Source: Pseudomonadota bacterium | Lineage (GTDB): Bacteria > Pseudomonadota > Gammaproteobacteria > Burkholderiales > Burkholderiaceae_C | Length of the DNA stretch: 6,553 nt | NCBI GenBank assembly: GCA_021798395.1 | Contig: JAJZHS010000143.1 | Span: forward strand, 1 to 6,553 | Direction of reading: 5' to 3' | Part shown: one piece after another, positions 5,401-6,553 of the stretch | Layout of the letters: each line of letters opens with the position of its first letter | Position numbering within the stretch: the first letter of the stretch is position 1 | The notes under the pieces: generated by a model | What the model saw: the letters and a program-made list of their open reading frames with translations, nothing else | The model's database searches: none | What the model was told of the DNA's origin: nothing | Made by a program: the position numbers and the translations under genes

Positions 5401-6553
5401 ATGGCGCCCGAACTCGTGATGGTCGCCGGCGAGGCGTCGGGCGACCTGCTGGCCGGCCACGTGCTGCATGCGCTGCGCGCGCTGCGTCCGCAGTGGCGCG
5501 CGGCCGGGATCGGCGGCGCCGAGATGCAGCGCGAGGGGCTGCAGAGCTGGTGGCCGCTGGAGCGCCTGGCGGTCAACGGTTTCGCCGCGGTGCTGCCGCG
5601 TCTGCCCGAGCTGCTGCACATGCGCGCGCGCTTGCGCAGGCGCCTGCTGCGCGAGCCGCCCGCGGTGTTCGTCGGCGTCGACGCGCCGGACTTCAACCTT
5701 GCGCTCGAGCAGAGGCTGCGCGCCGCCGGCGTGCCGACGGTGCACTTCGTCAGCCCGTCGATCTGGGCCTGGCGGCGAGGCCGCATCCGGCGCATCGAGC
5801 GCGCCGTCGACCATCTGCTGTGCGTGTTCCCGTTCGAGCCTGCCCTGTACGCCGGAACCCACGTGCGCGCCAGCTACATCGGGCATCCGCTGGCCGAGGC
5901 GATCGCGATGCAACCCGACCGGGCCGCGGCGCGCGCGGCGCTGGGAGTCGACCCGCATGCGCCGCTGATCGCGGTGCTGCCCGGAAGCCGCGCCGGCGAG
6001 GTGGGCCATATCGGGGCGGCGTTTCTCGGTGCCGCCGCGCAGCTGCAGCAGCGGCGCGGCGCGCGCATCGTCGTCCCGGTGGCGCATCCGGCGCTGGCTG
6101 CGCCGTTGCGCGAACAGGCGCGGGCCTGGCCGCAGCTGCAGGTGCAGTGGCTCGACGGACAGGCGCGCACCGCGCTGAGCGCGTGCGACCTGGCGCTGGT
6201 GGCCAGCGGCACCGCGACGCTCGAATGCGCGCTGTGCAAGGCGCCGATGGTCATCGGCTACCGGCTGCCGGCGCTGTCGTGGTGGCTGATGAAGGATCGC
6301 GGCTATCTGCCTTGGGTCGGACTGCCGAACATTCTCGCCGGCGCGTCGCTGGTTCCCGAGCTGCTGCAGCATGCGTGCACGCCGCAGCAGCTGGCCGATG
6401 CGGCGCTGGGCTTGCTCGACGACGCGCAGCGCTGCGCCGAACTGAAGGCGCGGTTCGCCGATCTGCACGCGCAGCTGCTGCGCCCGACCGCGGCGCTGGC
6501 CGCACAGGCGATCGCCGAAGCGGCGCGGGAGGGGGGGGCGGTGACGCACGCAG
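5401..6553 (+). CDS. lpxB: LpxB, lipid-A-disaccharide synthase (3' end not reached)
   Basis: LpxB, a GT-B fold (GT19) glycosyltransferase at the inner membrane, joins UDP-2,3-diacylglucosamine and lipid X into the lipid A disaccharide. The frame is open from ATG 5401 to the window edge: 384 codons plus one base, with no stop. Motifs in order: VAGEASGDLLAGH (8-20), GIGGAEM, VGVDAPDFN (91-99, D94 equivalent to E. coli catalytic D98), VSPSIWAWRRGR (117-128), IGHPLAE, LPGSR (193-197, R197 equivalent to R201), ASGTATLECAL (268-278), and GLPNILAG near 308-315. E. coli LpxB is 382 residues, so essentially the whole protein is present. ATG 5401 starts just before the first strand of the fold; its ribosome site is weak. 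The end is odd: an eight-G tract at 6531-6538 controls whether the frame stops at TGA 6542 or runs on (see findings). The usual next gene in this cluster is rnhB. Confidence 0.95.
   Translation, partial: MAPELVMVAGEASGDLLAGHVLHALRALRPQWRAAGIGGAEMQREGLQSWWPLERLAVNGFAAVLPRLPELLHMRARLRRRLLREPPAVFVGVDAPDFNLALEQRLRAAGVPTVHFVSPSIWAWRRGRIRRIERAVDHLLCVFPFEPALYAGTHVRASYIGHPLAEAIAMQPDRAAARAALGVDPHAPLIAVLPGSRAGEVGHIGAAFLGAAAQLQQRRGARIVVPVAHPALAAPLREQARAWPQLQVQWLDGQARTALSACDLALVASGTATLECALCKAPMVIGYRLPALSWWLMKDRGYLPWVGLPNILAGASLVPELLQHACTPQQLADAALGLLDDAQRCAELKARFADLHAQLLRPTAALAAQAIAEAAREGGAVTHA
6531..6538 (+). repeat. G8 homopolymer near the 3' end of lpxB
   Basis: Eight consecutive G bases encode part of the tail REGGAV of LpxB. 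Loss of one G would place the frame on TGA at 6542-6544, giving a 380-residue LpxB and a GTGA overlap with a GTG at 6541. The tract is an obvious site for slippage or base-calling error. Confidence 0.9.

Noticed and set aside
4933..6549. A 538-codon open frame on the minus strand, antisense to lpxA and lpxB
   Set aside because: It is composed mostly of Arg/Ala/Gln/His runs, spans two genuine genes on the other strand, and has no recognisable domain or plausible start region.

Overview
The window carries one uninterrupted, all plus-strand gene run: the 3' end of rseP, then bamA, skp (ompH), lpxD, fabZ, lpxA and most of lpxB. This is the conserved envelope-biogenesis cluster of Gram-negative bacteria. 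The DNA is very GC-rich, with strong G/C bias at third codon positions. The gene order and the style of BamA and the Lpx proteins suggest a betaproteobacterium, probably Burkholderiales. That assignment rests on recognition, not on a database comparison.

Layout: 1-198 is the C-terminal part of the RseP site-2 protease. Positions 217-2502 hold bamA, read from a TTG start behind a GAGG ribosome binding site. Positions 2511-3050 hold skp, a periplasmic chaperone. Positions 3047-4135 hold lpxD and overlap skp by GTGA; 4132-4578 hold fabZ and overlap lpxD by ATGA. Positions 4589-5380 hold lpxA, for which I prefer a GTG start 24 bases inside the longest reading frame. Positions 5401-6553 hold lpxB, which stays open at the window edge. 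The largest non-coding gap is 20 bases, so there is no unexplained stretch. I see no terminator, internal promoter, RNA gene, mobile element or CRISPR array.

How the genes work together: RseP belongs to the envelope-stress (sigma-E) pathway. BamA inserts outer-membrane proteins that Skp escorts across the periplasm. FabZ supplies acyl-ACP chains through fatty acid elongation, drawing on the same 3-hydroxyacyl-ACP pool that LpxA and LpxD use to acylate the lipid A precursor. LpxB condenses the resulting UDP-diacylglucosamine with lipid X to form the disaccharide. Overlaps and gaps of at most 20 bases indicate co-transcription and translational coupling.

I found no sign of a previously undescribed system; this is a core housekeeping region. 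The points worth a second look are small: a G8 tract at the end of lpxB where one base decides how the gene ends and how the next begins, a valine at the acyl-chain ruler position of LpxA, loss of the usual uracil-stacking tyrosine motif in LpxD, a TTG start on an essential gene, and a near-identical repeat one helix turn long inside lpxD.
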